Shown: positions 46,515 through 49,259 of the stretch, one piece after another
How positions within the stretch are numbered: position 1 is the first letter of the stretch
How the letters are laid out: the number at the start of each line of letters is the position of its first letter
NCBI GenBank assembly: GCA_029266835.1
Contig: JAQSWD010000007.1
Coordinates: 1-49,259 of the forward strand
Direction of reading: 5' to 3'
Source of the DNA: Steroidobacteraceae bacterium
GTDB lineage: Bacteria > Pseudomonadota > Gammaproteobacteria > Steroidobacterales > Steroidobacteraceae
Length of the DNA: 49,259 bases
Program-made: the position numbers and the translations under genes
The notes under the pieces: generated by a model
What the model was told of the DNA's origin: nothing
Seen by the model: only the letters and a program-made list of their open reading frames with translations
Database searches by the model: none

Positions 46515-47729
46515 TCAACGAATGAGATTATTCATTTCGAAGATGGGCATGAGCATTGCAAAAACGATGCCCATGACGAAGAGGCCCATCACAACAATCA
46601 GAAGTGGTCCGAGCAGGCCGACCAGCGCGCCCATCATCGAATCAAGCTCCCGCTCCTGGTTGAGCGCGGCGCGTTCGAGCATGCTGTCGAGCTCGCCGCT
46701 GGACTCACCCGAGGAGATCAGGTGCACGGTCATCGGCGGAAACAGCTTGCTGGTGGATAGGGAGCGGCCGATGGGGGAGCCCTCGCGCACTCGGGCGGCG
46801 GCGGCGGCCACGGCGTCACGCATGGGTAGATTGGTCACCACTTCGCCGGCAATGCGCATGGCTTCGAGCACTGGCACGGCGCTCGCCGTGAGAATGCTGA
46901 AAGTGCGCGTGAACCGGGCCGTGTTGAACCCGCGCACCAGCTTGCCGAACAAGGGCAGCCTCAGCTGGAACCGATGGAAGCGGCGCTGGTTGTCGACATT
47001 CTTGAGCCAGAAAACGAAGCCGACTATGGCGAGTACGATGCCCAGGGCGAGATAAATCCCCCAGTTACGCAGGAAATCACTGACGACGATCAGCACTTCG
47101 GTGGCGAACGGCAATTTGCCCTTGCTGGACTCGAATACGTCGATCACCTTCGGGACCACATACACCATCATGCCGACGACGATCCCCAGGCATACGATCG
47201 ACAGGACGATGGGGTACAGCATGGCGCCGAGCACTTTCTGGCGCGTCACTTCGCGCGCCTCGGTGTAATCGGCCAGGCGCTCGAGGATGCTGTCCAGCCG
47301 GCCGGAGCTTTCGCCCGCGGAGACTGTGGATCGGTAGATCTCCGGGAATACCTTCGGAAACTCGCCCAGGCCGTCGGCCAGCGTGTGGCCTTCCATCACC
47401 TTGGCTCGCACGCCCAGCATGATGCTCTGGACGCGCGGCTTCTCGGACTGCTGGGAGACCGCGAGCAGTGCCTCTTCGAGGGGCAGACCGGCCTTCGACA
47501 GCGTGGCCAGCTGCCGGGTGAGCAACGAGAGATCGTTGGCCGAGACGCCGCTGCGGAAGCTGAAGCTGCGGTGGCGCTTGGCCTCGCCGTGCTTGACCTC
47601 CGCCACGGTGACCGGCAGCAGCGAACGCTCGCGCAGGATCTGGCGCACGTGCTTGACGGTGTCGCCTTCGACCACTCCGCTGGTTTCGCGGCCCCCGCTG
47701 TCGAGAGCGGTGTATTCGAAAGCTCCCAT
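46515..47729 (-). CDS. gspF: Type II secretion system inner-membrane protein GspF
   Basis: GspF is the platform protein around which the T2SS pseudopilus assembles. The 404-residue protein shows the duplicated GspF domain: an N-terminal cytoplasmic half (YTALDSGGRETSGVVEGDT...LLTRQLATLSKAGLPLEEALLAV), transmembrane helices near 170-190 and 220-245, a second GspF module (FTRTFSILTASAVPVLEAM) and a last helix (LLIVVMGLFVMGIVFAMLMPIFEMNN). It lies 14 bp downstream of gspE, the standard order. gspG does not follow; the next gene downstream is a small acidic hypothetical. Confidence 0.95.
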   Translation of the reverse strand: MGAFEYTALDSGGRETSGVVEGDTVKHVRQILRERSLLPVTVAEVKHGEAKRHRSFSFRSGVSANDLSLLTRQLATLSKAGLPLEEALLAVSQQSEKPRVQSIMLGVRAKVMEGHTLADGLGEFPKVFPEIYRSTVSAGESSGRLDSILERLADYTEAREVTRQKVLGAMLYPIVLSIVCLGIVVGMMVYVVPKVIDVFESSKGKLPFATEVLIVVSDFLRNWGIYLALGIVLAIVGFVFWLKNVDNQRRFHRFQLRLPLFGKLVRGFNTARFTRTFSILTASAVPVLEAMRIAGEVVTNLPMRDAVAAAAARVREGSPIGRSLSTSKLFPPMTVHLISSGESSGELDSMLERAALNQERELDSMMGALVGLLGPLLIVVMGLFVMGIVFAMLMPIFEMNNLIR

Positions 47730-47743
47730 GGCGGCGGTCGCCC

Positions 47744-49259
47744 TCAGTCTTCGCGCGTCACGCGCAGCACTTCTTCGACCGTGGTCTCGCCACGCAGCAC
47801 CTTGTCGAGTCCGTCGTCGCGGATCGAGGGCGTGAGCGTGCGTGCGTATCTTTCGAGCTCATGCTCCGCGGCGCCGTCGTGGATCATGGTGCGCATCTGG
47901 TCGTCGACGATCACCAGTTCGTAGATGCCCGTGCGTCCGCGGAAACCGGTGCCTGCATTGCTGGGCTTGTACAGCGTCGGTGAAGGGTCATCGGGGCCCA
48001 GGCCCAGCAGCCGACGTTCGTATTCGCCGGCGACGAAAGCTTCCTTGGTATCCGGGTTCAGCGTGCGCACCAGGCGTTGAGCGATCACGCCGATCAACGA
48101 TGACGACAGCAGGAAGGGTTCGATGCCCATGTCCCGAAGACGCGTCACGGCGCCCACGGCGGTGTTGGTGTGCAGCGTGCTCAGCACCAGGTGGCCGGTG
48201 AGCGAGGCCTGCACGGCGATCTGTGCGGTCTCGAGGTCGCGGATTTCGCCGACCATCACCACGTCCGGATCCTGGCGAAGGATGGCGCGCAGGCCGCGCG
48301 CGAAAGTCATCTCCACCTTGGTGTTCACCTGCGTCTGGCCGATGCCGTCGATGTAGTACTCGATCGGGTCCTCGACCGTCATGATGTTCTGCGTGTTGTC
48401 GTTCAGGTGCTCGAGACCCGCGTACAACGTGGTGGTCTTGCCGGAGCCCGTGGGGCCGGTGACCAGGATGATGCCGTGCGGCTTCCTGAACAGATCGGCG
48501 ATCTTTTCTTCCGTGGTCGGATCCATGCCCAGCGCCGACAGCTTCAGGCGACCGGCCTGCTTGTCGAGGATACGCATCACCACGCGTTCACCATGGCCGG
48601 ACGGAATGGTCGAAACGCGCACGTCCACCGACCGGCCCGCGATGCGCAGGCTGATGCGTCCGTCCTGGGGCAACCGTTTCTCGGCGATGTCGAGCTTCGA
48701 CATGACCTTGATGCGTGACACTACCAGCGGCGCGACCGCCCGCTTGCTCTGCAACACCTCGCGCAACACACCATCGACGCGGAAGCGGATCACCAGCCGG
48801 TTTTCGAAGGGCTCGACGTGGATGTCCGACGCATTCTCTTTCACCGCCTGCGTGAGCACGGCGTTGATGAGGCGGATGATGGGCGCGTCGTCCTCGCTCT
48901 CGAGCAGGTCGGCCTGTTCGGGAAGATCCTGCGCGAGATGCGCGAGGTCGGTGGATTCCTCCACGCCCTCGGCTGCTTCCATGGCGTCGTTGCCGGCCTC
49001 GTAGGCCTGGCGAAGCAGCGTGTCGAAGGTTTCCTCGGGTACTTTCTCGAGCCGGATGGGAATGCCCATGTAGCGGCGCACTTCGGAAAGCGCCAGCGGC
49101 GCCGCGCCCGGGCGGTACACGCACTCCGCGATGCCTTCATGCACGCGCCGCACCAGAACGCCGTGCCGCTTGGCGAACGCGAAGCCGACGCGCTGCGGGC
49201 GCACGATGTCACCCGGTGGGCCGGCGCCCAAGGGACTGTCAGCGGATGCGCTGGCTACG
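47744..49259 (-). CDS. gspE: Type II secretion ATPase GspE (5' end beyond window)
   Basis: GspE powers T2SS pseudopilus growth. The frame stays open to the window edge, and a TTG at 49231 is not a convincing start, so the gene is treated as partial. The visible part holds the N1/N2 domains ([16 protein letters not shown]...[16 protein letters not shown]), Walker [16 protein letters not shown], Asp and His boxes, Walker B ([15 protein letters not shown]) and the [16 protein letters not shown] end. The C-terminal zinc tetracysteine module is altered: the first Cys pair reads NPDT and the second SNAG, so no zinc finger can form. gspF follows. Confidence 0.93.
   Translation of the reverse strand, partial: VASASADSPLGAGPPGDIVRPQRVGFAFAKRHGVLVRRVHEGIAECVYRPGAAPLALSEVRRYMGIPIRLEKVPEETFDTLLRQAYEAGNDAMEAAEGVEESTDLAHLAQDLPEQADLLESEDDAPIIRLINAVLTQAVKENASDIHVEPFENRLVIRFRVDGVLREVLQSKRAVAPLVVSRIKVMSKLDIAEKRLPQDGRISLRIAGRSVDVRVSTIPSGHGERVVMRILDKQAGRLKLSALGMDPTTEEKIADLFRKPHGIILVTGPTGSGKTTTLYAGLEHLNDNTQNIMTVEDPIEYYIDGIGQTQVNTKVEMTFARGLRAILRQDPDVVMVGEIRDLETAQIAVQASLTGHLVLSTLHTNTAVGAVTRLRDMGIEPFLLSSSLIGVIAQRLVRTLNPDTKEAFVAGEYERRLLGLGPDDPSPTLYKPSNAGTGFRGRTGIYELVIVDDQMRTMIHDGAAEHELERYARTLTPSIRDDGLDKVLRGETTVEEVLRVTRED

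Overview
The window is GC-rich, densely coded chromosomal DNA from a gammaproteobacterium. Several blocks keep gene orders familiar from Pseudomonas and E. coli: mfd next to csiV; lolC/E-lolD, comEC, exbB-exbD, msbA-lpxK-trm112-kdsB; rne divergent from rluC; and yceF | yceD-rpmF-plsX-fabH. The Gly/Ser-rich lipoproteins, the lexA-headed imuA-imuB-dnaE2 cassette and the many signalling genes fit a free-living member of the Xanthomonadales/Nevskiales/Steroidobacter neighbourhood. That family-level placement is inference; no rRNA or tRNA gene was seen to anchor it.

Layout. 1-60 is the last codons of a GGDEF protein. 118-4324 (minus) is the mfd-csiV unit, followed by a small exported protein. 4851-16489 (plus) is an envelope-biogenesis run: Lol lipoprotein exporter, ComEC, an ExbB/ExbD motor, MsbA, LpxK, Trm112-like, KdsB and a MOSC protein, with a DUF2062 gene on the other strand. 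16497-21392 (minus) is an accessory insertion: a TPR-GGDEF diguanylate cyclase, a lipoprotein and a PKD-type lipoprotein metalloprotease. The conserved order resumes at 21515 with a low-molecular-weight phosphatase, RNase E, RluC, Maf/YceF, YceD, L32, PlsX and FabH. It stops at a 26-bp perfect inverted repeat, after which fabD is missing.

29768-37290 holds an M48 membrane protease, a three-gene phosphorelay operon (REC-PAS-histidine kinase, REC-HDOD, REC), a divergent PAS histidine kinase and an Lpp-like lipoprotein with a clear terminator. 37490-46145 holds an FAD oxidoreductase divergent from lexA. The lexA promoter carries a perfect CTGT-N8-ACAG box and leads into VOC - DUF3224 - imuA - imuB - dnaE2, an SOS mutagenesis operon with two extra passenger genes. 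The window ends with a small acidic protein and gspF-gspE of a type II secretion system (minus; gspE is cut by the window edge).

Most striking observations: a ComEC whose metallo-beta-lactamase-like domain has lost both metal-binding motifs; a GspE without its zinc tetracysteine motif; VOC and DUF3224 genes inside the SOS mutasome operon, with the SOS box overlapping the start of an antisense oxidoreductase gene; the palindrome at the broken fab cluster; a close-to-leaderless yceD promoter; and the very long Arg/Asp/Glu tail of RNase E. No CRISPR array, insertion sequence, prophage or rRNA/tRNA gene was recognised.
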